From an uncultured Clostridia bacterium (lineage in GTDB: Bacteria; Bacillota; Clostridia; TANB77; CAG-508): DNA of 40,459 bases. Below are positions 16,275-25,493 of the stretch, in pieces. The stretch is taken from contig CALXPW010000008.1 in assembly GCA_944390365.1 (NCBI GenBank), positions 1 to 40,459 of the forward strand, given 5' to 3'. The notes beneath the pieces were generated by a model. The model made no database searches. It saw only the letters and a list, made by a program, of their open reading frames with translations, and was not told where the DNA came from. Both the position numbers and the translations under genes were made by a program. The stretch's first letter is position 1. Every line of letters begins with the position of its first letter.

Positions 16275-16676
16275 TTATTCCTTATATTTATTTAAGAACT
16301 CCGACACATTCATTATCTCAGGTCTATCTATTTGTACATCATTAAAATCTTTATCTCCTGTTATAAAAACATCTACATCTTCTAATATAGCTGTATGCAA
16401 TATTATATAATCATCATCATCTCTAATTTCAAATAATTTATTTTCTACGTATGTTGGTGAATATACTAAATCATAAGGAAAATTTTTTAAAAACTCATCT
16501 AAGCATTGTTGACTTACATTAAATTTTGAATCTATCAGTTCTTTTAATTCCTCTATTGTATATGAACATATAACAATTTGATGATTTTTAGAAAGTTCAT
16601 TTATTAGTTCATTTATCTTGCTACTTTTGAATATAAATGATGATATAAGAATATTAGTATCAAGCATTACTCTCAT
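16275..16676 (-). CDS. PIN-domain toxin (putative ribonuclease)
   Basis: A 133-residue PIN-fold protein of the 'putative toxin component, PIN family' type. Acidic metal-binding positions are visible: D6 in VMLDTNIL, E42-E43/E46 in SYTIEELKEL, and D109/D113-D116 in DVFITGDKDF. PIN toxins cleave tRNA or mRNA with Mg2+. It starts one base after the antitoxin stop (TGATATG), so the pair is translationally coupled. The identity of the RNA target cannot be read from the sequence. Confidence 0.85.
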   Translation of the reverse strand: MRVMLDTNILISSFIFKSSKINELINELSKNHQIVICSYTIEELKELIDSKFNVSQQCLDEFLKNFPYDLVYSPTYVENKLFEIRDDDDYIILHTAILEDVDVFITGDKDFNDVQIDRPEIMNVSEFLNKYKE

Positions 16677-16677
16677 A

Positions 16678-16935
16678 TCATTTATTTTTCCTTTCTTTTC
16701 TAAATTCTTTTACAAGTTTTACTACATCTTCTTCATCTTTTATTCCAAGTCTTTCTGCTTCGCCTTCAAATTCATCTTGCATTTTTTCTAGTGCAAGCAT
16801 AGCAGAGTTTTTTATTACAATATCCTCTCCTTTCTGTAAAAATATTATTTTGCTTCCTTCTTTAAGCTCAAGCTTATCCCTAATAGACTTTGGAATAGTT
16901 ATTTGGCCTTTTGTTGTAACTTTTGCAAGTTCCAT
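16678..16935 (-). CDS. AbrB/MazE-type antitoxin
   Basis: An 85-residue protein with an N-terminal swapped-hairpin DNA-binding domain (ELAKVTTKGQITIPKSIRDK, then LELKEGSKIIFLQKGEDIVI, about 2-45) and a helical, charged C-terminus that would bind the PIN toxin. The ATG at 16935 follows AAAGGAGG; an earlier in-frame start at 16965 lacks one. It is expected to neutralise the downstream PIN protein and to repress the shared promoter at 16981-17009. Confidence 0.88.
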   Translation of the reverse strand: MELAKVTTKGQITIPKSIRDKLELKEGSKIIFLQKGEDIVIKNSAMLALEKMQDEFEGEAERLGIKDEEDVVKLVKEFRKERKNK

Positions 16936-16980
16936 TTTCCTCGCCTCCTTTTTCCTTACTTCCATTACTTTTCTTACTTT

Positions 16981-17009
16981 ATTATATTCTATTTTAGCAA
17001 TAATATCAA
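16981..17009 (-). promoter_or_regulatory. Sigma-A promoter of the AbrB/PIN module
   Basis: TTGATA (17009-17004) and TATAAT (16986-16981) on the minus strand, 17 bases apart, about 45 bases before the antitoxin start. It is back to back with the rluA-type promoter. Confidence 0.75.
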
Positions 17010-17057
17010 TACTTTTTAAAAAATTTATTTTTGTAATTCATTATGCCATATAAAGTA

Positions 17058-17066
17058 TGTTATAAT
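17058..17066 (+). promoter_or_regulatory. Extended -10 promoter for the pseudouridine synthase gene
   Basis: TGTTATAAT is an extended -10 motif (TG-N-TATAAT) about 50 bases before the start codon. No good -35 is visible, as is usual for extended -10 promoters. Confidence 0.55.
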
Positions 17067-17115
17067 AAGTTATACACAAAATGATTTTTATTTTATAGAA
17101 AAGGAATGTCGTTAT

Positions 17116-17985
17116 ATGCAAAAGCTTATTGTTGATAAAAAGTTTGATAATAAAAAAGTAAGTGAATATCTTTTTTCTAAGTTTAATGGACTTACCCAAA
17201 ACACATTATATAAAGCCTTTCGAAAAAAGGATATTAGAATTAACAATGTAAAAATTAGCGAAGATAGCATTATTCACTTGAATGATGAAATTACGGTTTA
17301 TATTATTGATGATTTATTATTTAAGAAATTTAACATAGAAAGAGTTTATGAAGACGAAAATATTTTAATAGTAAACAAGCCGAATAATATAGAAGTTGTT
17401 GGAAATGATTCTTTGACTAGTATCTTGGAAAAGGAATATACATATATAGCCCCTTGCCATAGATTAGATAGAAATACTACTGGCTTACTTTTATTTGCCA
17501 AAAATGAAAAGGCATTAAATATACTTCTTGATAAGTTTAAAAATAAAGAAATTGAAAAACATTATTTAGCTAAAGTTTATGGTATACCATGTAAGAAGTC
17601 TCAAAATCTTGTAGCTTACTTATTCAAAGATAATAAAAAGTCTATGGTATACATATCAGATGTGCCAAAAAAGGGTTATGTAAAAATTAAAACTTCTTTT
17701 ACGTTGTTAGAAGCAAACCAAAAAGAGAATTATAGCTTGTTAGACGTAGAACTACACACAGGGAAAACGCACCAAATTAGGGCTCATCTAGCTCATATTG
17801 GCTTACCAATAATTGGTGATGGCAAATATGGCATAAATGAAGTTAATAAAAAATTTGGTTCAAAGACTCAAGAACTTTGTAGCTATAAATTAAAATTTAA
17901 TTTCACAACAGATGCAGGAATTTTGAATTATTTAAAAGGGAAAACTTTTCAGCAATTGGGGACGGGCCTAAATTGTAAATTTTAG
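17116..17985 (+). CDS. RluA-family pseudouridine synthase
   Basis: Converts uridine to pseudouridine in rRNA or tRNA. The 289-residue protein has an N-terminal S4-like RNA-binding region (about 1-65, with LYKAFRKKDIRINNVKISED) and the RluA catalytic domain. The active-site motif is PCHRLDRNTTGLLLFAKN (about 113-130; catalytic Asp in HRLD), and the late motif HTGKTHQIRAHLAHIGLPII is intact. The last residues, QQLGTGLNCKF, are encoded by the GGGGACGGGC palindrome that surrounds element copy B, so the C-terminus is repeat-derived. The exact target uridine is not predictable. The gene converges on ftsH. Confidence 0.9.
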   Translation: MQKLIVDKKFDNKKVSEYLFSKFNGLTQNTLYKAFRKKDIRINNVKISEDSIIHLNDEITVYIIDDLLFKKFNIERVYEDENILIVNKPNNIEVVGNDSLTSILEKEYTYIAPCHRLDRNTTGLLLFAKNEKALNILLDKFKNKEIEKHYLAKVYGIPCKKSQNLVAYLFKDNKKSMVYISDVPKKGYVKIKTSFTLLEANQKENYSLLDVELHTGKTHQIRAHLAHIGLPIIGDGKYGINEVNKKFGSKTQELCSYKLKFNFTTDAGILNYLKGKTFQQLGTGLNCKF

Positions 17986-18262
17986 CTTTTAAATGTATAA
18001 ACTTCGGCTAATTAATAGTCGTGTATATTTTTTATTTATATTGTAGTCTTAAGGTGGGGACCAACAAATTACAGTCTGTATAAAAATTACTCCTCAAGAA
18101 AAAACATGTTTTTTCTTGAGGGTAGAAATTAGGCAAAACTATAGTAATTTTTGTTACAGACTGTTATGCAGTTGGGGGACGGAAATATAAATAAAAAATA
18201 TACACGACTATTTAATTTTATATAATTAGAATAATTTGCAATTTAAGCCCGTCCCCAATTGC
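17952..18262. ncRNA. G-core structured palindromic element, copy B
   Basis: Fills the 295-base space between rluA-type and ftsH 3' ends. Outer arms 17952-17980 and 18233-18262 belong to the GGGGACGGGC palindrome family. Inner arms 18014-18041 and 18185-18212 are a perfect 28-bp inverted repeat. The core 18042-18184 holds AAGGTGGGGACCAACAAAT and GCAGTTGGGGGACGG, with stems GTC/GAC, CCAAC/GTTGG (5 of 5 paired), ACAGTCTGT/ACAGACTGT (9 of 9), AAAAATTAC/GTAATTTTT and an apical CTCAAGAAAAAACA/TGTTTTTTCTTGAG hairpin. Confidence 0.65.
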
Positions 18263-18280
18263 CAAAAAATTAACATAATT

Positions 18281-20083
18281 TTATTTTATTAACTCTTGGA
18301 ATTCTTCTGCAGAAATTACTTCTCTTTCTAATAATGCACCAGCTACTTTATCTAGTTTGTCCATATTTTCTCTAATTAGCTTTTGTGCTGTTTCATAAGC
18401 ATTGTCTAGCAATATTTTTACTTCTGCACCTATCGCATCACCAAATTTTTCTCCAAGTAATTGTAATTCATAAGGATCATCGTCTGTATTTATTGAAATT
18501 GGTCCTAATGTTTCACTCATACCGTATTTTGTTATCATATCTTTTGCAATGTTTGTTGCAACTTCTATGTCATTGCTAGCACCTGTAGAAATATCGTTTA
18601 GTACTATTTTTTCTGCTGCTCTACCTCCCATTAGTGCTACCATTTTTTCTAACATTTCTGTTTTTGAAATATAACATTTGTCTTCATCAGATTTATACAT
18701 TGTGTATCCACCAGCGACACCTCTTGGTATAATTGATACTTCTTTTACACCTTTTTGTGTTTCTAATCTACTACTTACTATTGCGTGTCCAGCTTCATGA
18801 TATGCAGTAAGTTTTTTATCTTTTTCAGATATTACTCTACTTTGTTTTTCAAGTCCTACTGTAACTTTCTTAACTGCATCTTCTATATCTTTATTTGTAA
18901 TTGCCTCATGCTCGTTTATTGTTGCAATAATTGCTGCTTCATTTAAAATGTTTGCTAAATCTGCTCCTGTAAATCCTGCTGTATCTTCTGCAATACTTTT
19001 TAAATTAACATCATTTGCAAATTTCTTATCTTTTGCGTGAATTTTTAGTATTGCTTCTCTTCCTCTCATGTCTGGTAAACCAATTGTTATTCTTCTATCA
19101 AATCTGCCTGGTCTTAAAAGTGCTTTATCTAGCATTTCTGGTCTATTTGTTGCGGCAAGCACTATAATTGTTTCTTCTGTATCAAATCCATCCATTTCTA
19201 CAAGTAATTGGTTTAATGTTTGATTATTTTCAGATTCTGCTCCTCCACTTGTATTTCTTCTAGAACCTATGGCATCTATTTCATCTATAAATATTATACA
19301 TGGTGCTATTTTCTTTGCTTTTTCAAATAATTTTCTTACTCTTGAAGCGCCAAGTCCTGCAAACATTTCTATAAATTCTGATCCACTCATTGAAATAAAT
19401 GGAACATTTGCTTCTCCAGCTATTGCTTTGGCAATTAAAGTTTTACCTGTACCAGGTTGTCCACAAAGTAACACTCCTCTAGGAATTTTGGCTCCCATTT
19501 TATTGAACCTTTCTGGATTCTTTAAGAAGTCTACTATCTCTATCATTTCATGTTTTTCTTCTTCTAGCCCTGCCACGTCATCAAATTTTGTCTTTGACTT
19601 TGTAGTTTCACTATCATATACCTTACCTTTGTCCCCTAGTCCTTGCATTTTAAAGAATAGAACAATAAGTATTACTAATAATATTGTTGGTAATAGTGTA
19701 AAAAATGCAGAGCCTATAGATACAAGCACATTTGTAGGCTTTTGAATAAGTTCAAATTCATCATTTCCTTCATCTACTTTTTGTTGTATAAATTCTGTAA
19801 ACGCTTGTGTACTTGGAACAATAGTAGTTTTTTCTTTCTCTACATCTTTTAACTTTACTTTTAATGTTGTACTTCCTACTGTCATTTCTATTTTTTCTAC
19901 ATTTCCAGCATTTATTTCTTGAATAAGTTCTGTATATGCTAATTCATTTTCGTCTTCTTTATCTTCATTGGTTAATAAGAAATATGTTAAAAATGCTAGT
20001 ACTATTACTAAAGCTATTAAAATTCCAAATAGTATATATTGCTTTTTCTTTTTTTGATCATTATTTTTTTGATTTTCTTCCAT
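18281..20083 (-). CDS. ftsH: ATP-dependent zinc metalloprotease FtsH
   Basis: Membrane-anchored AAA+ protease that degrades misfolded membrane proteins and regulators. The 600 residues comprise helix 1 (about 16-37), an extracytoplasmic domain (about 38-117), helix 2 (about 120-145), the AAA module with Walker A GQPGTGKT (208-215), Walker B IIFIDEID (263-270) and the second region of homology ATNRPEMLDKALLRPGRFDR (311-330), and the protease domain with zinc motif HEAGH (429-433). The pore loop reads MFAGLGA rather than the usual FVGVGA. GAAAGGA precedes the ATG. It is the last gene of the run PBP-cysS-DUF1189-ftsH. Confidence 0.97.
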   Translation of the reverse strand: MEENQKNNDQKKKKQYILFGILIALVIVLAFLTYFLLTNEDKEDENELAYTELIQEINAGNVEKIEMTVGSTTLKVKLKDVEKEKTTIVPSTQAFTEFIQQKVDEGNDEFELIQKPTNVLVSIGSAFFTLLPTILLVILIVLFFKMQGLGDKGKVYDSETTKSKTKFDDVAGLEEEKHEMIEIVDFLKNPERFNKMGAKIPRGVLLCGQPGTGKTLIAKAIAGEANVPFISMSGSEFIEMFAGLGASRVRKLFEKAKKIAPCIIFIDEIDAIGSRRNTSGGAESENNQTLNQLLVEMDGFDTEETIIVLAATNRPEMLDKALLRPGRFDRRITIGLPDMRGREAILKIHAKDKKFANDVNLKSIAEDTAGFTGADLANILNEAAIIATINEHEAITNKDIEDAVKKVTVGLEKQSRVISEKDKKLTAYHEAGHAIVSSRLETQKGVKEVSIIPRGVAGGYTMYKSDEDKCYISKTEMLEKMVALMGGRAAEKIVLNDISTGASNDIEVATNIAKDMITKYGMSETLGPISINTDDDPYELQLLGEKFGDAIGAEVKILLDNAYETAQKLIRENMDKLDKVAGALLEREVISAEEFQELIK

Positions 20084-20100
20084 TTGATTTTTTCCTTTCT

Positions 20101-21168
20101 TTATGCATTATCGCCTTCTGGCTCCTTATTAATCTCCCCATTTTCTTTTTTCTCTTCACGTTTCTTCTTTTTTTCTTCTTTTTCCTTTTCTTGCTCTTGT
20201 TCTTTCCTTTTTCTTTCTTCTTCCTCTTGTCTCTTTTTTTCCTCTTCTTTTCGCTTTAGTTCTTCTCTTACTCTTGCTTGCTCTTCTATTATTCTATTTA
20301 GTTCAAATTGTTTCTTTATAACGTCAGATTTTATCATCAATATAGCCGTAATTATATATATAGATGCTATTGCAGTATACATAATTTGGAAATATTGTAT
20401 TGTAAATCCTGTTAGTGTATTTACTATAAAATAAATGATATTTAAAATCAAAGGTAAAGTCAATGAATATGTTGCTATATTATATATTGCACTATATTTT
20501 AATCTTAATCCTGCTATTCTTGATACTATGTATGCGAGTAGTGAAAGTACAAAAATATCTATTAAAATATTAGATACATACACTATAAACATATATAATA
20601 CTAAAGCTATTCCAAGTACTATTAACGAAGTAATCATTTCTTGTCCAGAAAGTATTTTTATTAGTTCTTCCTTGTCTATTTTGTTAATATTATATTTTTC
20701 GGAAATATCTTTATAAGAATATTCTACTATATTAGTTGAAAGTCCACTTTTTATTATTATTCTATCTTTTAAAATTAATATTCCATTTTCTTGCGATTTA
20801 ATATTATTTATATTTTCTTCTATTTCTTCTTCACTATCTGCTTCTGTATTTATAATAACTACAGGTTGTCCACTAGTATTACCTTCAATTTTAAGCATTT
20901 TTTCGCCATTACTTGGTATTACACTTAGTTCATAGTTTTCGTATTTTATTTCTGATATTTCTGTATTTATATAATTTTCTACTTCTTTTATTGTAGCCCA
21001 AAACTGACATACATAAGCAATAGATATTATTATGCTAAATATAAGTATAATTAGAGCAATATATATAATTGTTCTACTTATTTTTTCAGCAGCTAGACTT
21101 TGATAACCATCAAAATCTAGCACACTAGTTTTAACCTTCTTAAAAAACGAAAGTTTTTGCTTTTCCAC
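20101..21168 (-). CDS. DUF1189-like integral membrane protein with charged tail
   Basis: A 355-residue protein. It has a soluble start LSFFKKVKTSVLDFDGYQSL, helix 1 (about 33-55), an extracellular acidic domain (about 56-180), four or more helices between about 183 and 290, and a Glu/Lys/Arg-rich coiled tail (about 295-350). The topology and the opening FFKK...S..DF resemble DUF1189 proteins, but the family call is tentative. The start is GTG at 21168, with AAAGGAGC upstream. Seventeen bases separate it from ftsH and sixteen from cysS, so it is in their operon. A role in envelope or FtsH-linked quality control would be inference from context only. Confidence 0.6.
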   Translation of the reverse strand: MEKQKLSFFKKVKTSVLDFDGYQSLAAEKISRTIIYIALIILIFSIIISIAYVCQFWATIKEVENYINTEISEIKYENYELSVIPSNGEKMLKIEGNTSGQPVVIINTEADSEEEIEENINNIKSQENGILILKDRIIIKSGLSTNIVEYSYKDISEKYNINKIDKEELIKILSGQEMITSLIVLGIALVLYMFIVYVSNILIDIFVLSLLAYIVSRIAGLRLKYSAIYNIATYSLTLPLILNIIYFIVNTLTGFTIQYFQIMYTAIASIYIITAILMIKSDVIKKQFELNRIIEEQARVREELKRKEEEKKRQEEEERKRKEQEQEKEKEEKKKKREEKKENGEINKEPEGDNA

Positions 21169-21184
21169 TACTTTGCTCCTTTCG

Positions 21185-22585
21185 CTACATTCTTTCTACT
21201 GACATTCCTTCTTTTGTATCTTTTACAACATAGCCTTTTTCTTTTAAATTATCTCTTATCTCATCTGATAATTTCCAATTTTTCTCTTCTCTTGCCTTTT
21301 TTCTTTGTTCCAATAAATCTAGTATTTCTGCTGGTAACTCTACTTTTTTCTGATTTTCTATATATTTTTCTGAATTTTCCAAATCTAATCCTAAAACTTT
21401 ATCAAATTCAGCTAAAAGATTAGCTATTTGGCTAGATTTTGTTTCACTTCTAGCAAGTTCCCATATTATTCCCATTGCTAAAGGTATATTTAGGTCATCA
21501 TTGATTGCCTCTAAGAATCTATTTTTATATTGTTCTATTAAACTATTTTCTATCTTATCATTTCCATTTTTGTGTTTAATATAACTTTCTCTTAATCTAT
21601 TTAATGCTTTTTGAGATGCCATTGCGCCTTCAAAAGTAAAATTTAATTTTGTTCTATAATGTGCTGTGTAGCAAAATAGTTTAAATGCCAATGCTTCAAT
21701 TCCTTTTTCTTCAAGCTCAGATATTGTATATACATTTCCTAAACTTTTCGACATTTTTCCACCATCAACTTGTAGAAATTCCACATGCATCCAGACTTTT
21801 GCCGGTATTTTTCCAAATGCACCTTTGCTTTGTGCTATTTCATTTTCATGGTGTGTTGGTATATGATCCACTCCACCTGTATGAATATCAAATACTTCTC
21901 CTAAATACTTTCTAGACATAGCAGAACACTCTAAATGCCAACCTGGGTATGACAATCCCCATGGGCTTTCCCATTTCATTATATGGTTCTCTGGTGCCTT
22001 AATCCATATAGCGAAATCATAAGGATTTCTTTTTTCTGGATCCACTTCAACTCTTGCACCAGCAATCTGATCTTCTACATTTCTATTTGAAAGTACTGGA
22101 TATTTATCTAATTTAGATACATCAAAATAAATTGCTGTACTTGTTTCATATCCATAACCATTTTCGACAATTTTTTTAGCAAATTCTAGCATATCTGGTA
22201 TATGGTCTGTGGCTTTTGCAATTATTTCTGGTCTATCTATATTTAGTTTTTCCATATCTTTAAAAAATGCTTTTGTGTAAAAATCTGCTATTTCATAAGG
22301 GCTTTTCTTCTCTTTTTTTGCAGCTTTCTCCATTTTATCTTCGCCCTCATCACCATCAGACTCTAAATGTCCAACATCAGTTATGTTCATTACATGTTTT
22401 AAAGTATACCCATTATATTTTAGCACTCTTCTTAAATTATCCATAAATACATAAGTTCTAAAATTTCCTATATGCGCATAACTGTAAACAGTTGGTCCAC
22501 AAGAATATATTCTGACTTCGTTCCCATTTAAGGGAACGAAATCATTTTTTTGTCTATTTAATGTATTGTATAGTTTTATTTGCAT
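21185..22585 (-). CDS. cysS: Cysteinyl-tRNA synthetase
   Basis: Charges tRNA-Cys. The 466-residue class I synthetase has the CGPTVYSYAHIGNFRTYVF start (zinc Cys29 and the HIGH-type motif AHIG), further zinc ligands in WHLECSAM and GGVDHIPTHHENE, and the KMSKS motif GGKMSKSLGN. The C-terminal anticodon-binding part ends RKAREEKNWKLSDEIRDNL, with VVKDTKEG in the usual tail. Length is standard. AAAGG lies before the ATG at 22585. Confidence 0.97.
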   Translation of the reverse strand: MQIKLYNTLNRQKNDFVPLNGNEVRIYSCGPTVYSYAHIGNFRTYVFMDNLRRVLKYNGYTLKHVMNITDVGHLESDGDEGEDKMEKAAKKEKKSPYEIADFYTKAFFKDMEKLNIDRPEIIAKATDHIPDMLEFAKKIVENGYGYETSTAIYFDVSKLDKYPVLSNRNVEDQIAGARVEVDPEKRNPYDFAIWIKAPENHIMKWESPWGLSYPGWHLECSAMSRKYLGEVFDIHTGGVDHIPTHHENEIAQSKGAFGKIPAKVWMHVEFLQVDGGKMSKSLGNVYTISELEEKGIEALAFKLFCYTAHYRTKLNFTFEGAMASQKALNRLRESYIKHKNGNDKIENSLIEQYKNRFLEAINDDLNIPLAMGIIWELARSETKSSQIANLLAEFDKVLGLDLENSEKYIENQKKVELPAEILDLLEQRKKAREEKNWKLSDEIRDNLKEKGYVVKDTKEGMSVERM

Positions 22586-22641
22586 AAACCTTTTGTATAG
22601 TAATTTAATTAATTAAATTATTATACTCTCCTTTCCTTGTT

Positions 22642-25353
22642 TTACGTTTCAACTGTATCATTTGTATTTTCTATTTCATTAGTATTTCCACTTATTTCAT
22701 TTGTATTTGGATCTGGCTCTGGCTCTTCATCGTCTCCTCCTCCTGGTGTTTCAGGCTCTTCTGGTTTCTCTGGTTCATCAGTATGTAAATCATTTATTGT
22801 AAGAGTTATTGTCTCGCCTTTCTTTAACTTTGTACCTGCTTTTACACTTTGTTCTAATATTACTCCATCTGGTTGAGACGTATCAGTTTTGTAAGTAATC
22901 TTTATATTAAATCCACTTAATGCTCTTCTTGCTTCTGATTGTATCATTCCTATAACATTTTCAACTTTTAAAGTCATAGTTTCTTCTGTATGTTTATCGC
23001 ATGTTTCATCTATTTCTTCATATTTATCTCCTGCATTAGTTTTCCAACTTGGATTTATCTCCTTTTCTGGTGTTGATAAATATGTTTTCTCTTCTGTTTC
23101 TGGACAGAACTCTGTTGCAAGCTTTCCTGTTTCTTTACATATTTCTACTGTTTTATGCCCATCACATTCATCAGGTACTGTACCTTGTACAAATACTTCT
23201 GTATATGTATGTGTACATTCTTTTGTAGCTCTTTTTCCTGAATCTGTACAAATTTTTGCAGTTACTATATTGTCTGGTCTTTCAAATCTTTTGCCCTCTA
23301 AGTCTTCATGGATGTCATCCATTATTGCTGACCAAATAACCATTGCTGGATTATCGCTTCTCAATCCTGGAATATAAATATTTTCTGGTTCATCAAATCC
23401 AAACCAAGTTGCAGCTGTATAGTATGGTGTAAATCCACAAAGCCATCTATCTTTCACATTATTGGTCGTACCTGTTTTAGCTGCTACATCCATACCTGAA
23501 ATAGAGCATAGCCAAGCTGTACCATCTGTAACTGGAGAAGTTAGAATGTCAGATAATATATAAGCATTTCCTTCACTCATAACTCTTCTTGTCTCTTGTT
23601 TAGCTTCAAGGATTACATTTCCGTTTAAATCTTCTACTTTTGTATAAAATGTTGGTTCTATGTACTCTCCACCACGTGCAATTGTAGCATATGCTGCTGC
23701 CATTAGTAACGGAGTGGTTCCATGGCTAGTTCCTCCTAATGCTAAACCAAGTTCTTCATCACTTTCATCATATTGTGTCATTCCCAATTCATTTAAAAAT
23801 TCTACTCCGTTACTTACTCCTACATTTGACAAAATTTTCACATTTACTACATTAGATGAATTTGCTACAGCTTTTCTAACAGTTATAAGTCCTAAATATC
23901 CTGTTGAATTTTCCGGAGGATAGTTACCAAAATCTGTTGGTGAGTCATCATATACAGTTGCAGCAGTTATTACTCCATTTTCCAATCCTGGTGCAACTGC
24001 AGCTAGTGGCTTCATAGAAGAACCAGCTTGCCTTCCTCCATTTATCATTGATGTCGCTCTATTAGTTCCATAAGTAGGAGAATCATCTCCAAGTCCACCT
24101 ACTTCTGCAACAACTTGCCCTGTACTATGATCTATTATTACCATTCCAGATTGAGAATGTTCGTTTTTTTCTTTACCTTTTTTCGTAGTTGCATCAACTA
24201 TATATTTATCTTTTAAATATTCTTCTTCCATTCTGTCTTGTATATCATTATCTTGTGTTGTATATATTTTATATCCATTATTATATACTCTAGCTTTAGC
24301 GGCATCCTCATCCATATCATATTCTTCCATCATGTCTTCTATAACTTGATTTATTGCATCTACTTCTAAGAATGATAAATCTGATGTTGATGAGAATTTT
24401 CCCTCTTTGAAAGCTAAACCTTCATTTACCTCTGCTATAGCTTCATCATATTGTTCTTGATTTATAAAAGTTTGACCATTTTCATCAGTTACAGTTAGCA
24501 TTTGTCCTAAAACTGTTTTAGTTCTTGTTTTTATATCTTCTTCGTTATCGTCTCCATTAAATGGATTATAATAGTTTGGTGAATGGTTTATACCAGCCAA
24601 AAATGCTGATTCTGCTAAGCTTAGTTCATCTGCTGATTTGTCAAAATAATAATTTGCAGCACTTTCAACACCATATACTGTTCCACCCATAAATATTTCA
24701 TTCAAGTATAGTTCTAGTATTTGACTTTTTGATAGCATTTGCTCCACTTTATATGCACGTGACCATTCTCTTATTTTTCTTTCTATGCTATCCTCATCAT
24801 CTTTAAGTAAATTTTTAACTAATTGTTGTGTAATTGTACTACCTCCAAATGAAGAATTTCCTCCATTCAAAATATATGTAACAATAGCTCCTGCTGTTCT
24901 TTTTATATCTATTCCACTATGCTGATAAAATCTTTCATCTTCTATAGCCACAAATGCTTCTGGTATGTATTCTCCCATTTCGGACAAAGATATTATTTCT
25001 CTATTTTCTTCTCCTGCTAATTCATGTAATAACTCTCCATCTTTATCATAAGTATACGAATTTTGCATTTTAATTACTAAATCTTCTTCTGATATATTCC
25101 ATGTATCCCCAAAGAATATTGCTGCAAACACACCTGCTCCCGCTAGGCATAGTAATATTATTAATATTATAAATATCTTTATAAATGATCTAAGTTTTGG
25201 ATGTTTTTTCTGCTTTTTAGATTTCTTTTCTTTTTTGGTTGTTTTAACTTTTTTCATTTTCTTTGTATCTTCATTACCACTTTCTTTTATATTTTTTTCT
25301 GTATTTTTATTCTGTATTTTATACATTTTAGTTTTATCATCGTCTCCTGCCAT
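22642..25353 (-). CDS. Class A penicillin-binding protein (PBP1A type) with PASTA domain
   Basis: Bifunctional peptidoglycan synthase (903 aa from the ATG at 25353, after AAAGGAGG; an upstream start at 25428 is unsupported). Order: Lys-rich cytoplasmic head, membrane helix (about 57-82), GT51 glycosyltransferase with EDERFYQHSGID (Glu near 138) and GGSTITQQLVKNLL, then transpeptidase with SSMK (nucleophile Ser about 445), SSN (about 499) and KTGTT (about 626). A Cys-containing linker and one PASTA domain (about 800-865, VENVIGMIQSEARRALSG) follow, then a Pro/Glu/Asn/Thr-rich tail of about 45 residues. First gene of the run into cysS, DUF1189-like and ftsH. Confidence 0.95.
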   Translation of the reverse strand: MAGDDDKTKMYKIQNKNTEKNIKESGNEDTKKMKKVKTTKKEKKSKKQKKHPKLRSFIKIFIILIILLCLAGAGVFAAIFFGDTWNISEEDLVIKMQNSYTYDKDGELLHELAGEENREIISLSEMGEYIPEAFVAIEDERFYQHSGIDIKRTAGAIVTYILNGGNSSFGGSTITQQLVKNLLKDDEDSIERKIREWSRAYKVEQMLSKSQILELYLNEIFMGGTVYGVESAANYYFDKSADELSLAESAFLAGINHSPNYYNPFNGDDNEEDIKTRTKTVLGQMLTVTDENGQTFINQEQYDEAIAEVNEGLAFKEGKFSSTSDLSFLEVDAINQVIEDMMEEYDMDEDAAKARVYNNGYKIYTTQDNDIQDRMEEEYLKDKYIVDATTKKGKEKNEHSQSGMVIIDHSTGQVVAEVGGLGDDSPTYGTNRATSMINGGRQAGSSMKPLAAVAPGLENGVITAATVYDDSPTDFGNYPPENSTGYLGLITVRKAVANSSNVVNVKILSNVGVSNGVEFLNELGMTQYDESDEELGLALGGTSHGTTPLLMAAAYATIARGGEYIEPTFYTKVEDLNGNVILEAKQETRRVMSEGNAYILSDILTSPVTDGTAWLCSISGMDVAAKTGTTNNVKDRWLCGFTPYYTAATWFGFDEPENIYIPGLRSDNPAMVIWSAIMDDIHEDLEGKRFERPDNIVTAKICTDSGKRATKECTHTYTEVFVQGTVPDECDGHKTVEICKETGKLATEFCPETEEKTYLSTPEKEINPSWKTNAGDKYEEIDETCDKHTEETMTLKVENVIGMIQSEARRALSGFNIKITYKTDTSQPDGVILEQSVKAGTKLKKGETITLTINDLHTDEPEKPEEPETPGGGDDEEPEPDPNTNEISGNTNEIENTNDTVET

Positions 25354-25445
25354 GATAAACCTCCTTTGATTATATAAATTTACTAACCTATTATATAATA
25401 TATTACTAAAAAAGGAAAGCTTTTTCATAAATTTTTCACAAATTT

Positions 25446-25485
25446 AAAAACTACTACTTTTTTCAAACTTAAAGTAGTAGTTTTT
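25446..25485 (-). terminator. Intrinsic terminator after the HdeD-like gene
   Basis: AAAAACTACTACTTT (25446-25460) and AAAGTAGTAGTTTTT (25471-25485) form a perfect 15-bp stem with a 10-base loop. The A/T ends give a T-run on both strands; on the minus strand it follows the HdeD-like stop by nine bases. Confidence 0.8.
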
Positions 25486-25493
25486 ATATATAT

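Noticed and set aside
25380-25410. TATAAT upstream of the PBP gene as a promoter
   Set aside because: The -10 is good but the best -35 (TTTCCT) matches only half of the consensus in a very AT-rich stretch; not secure enough to list.
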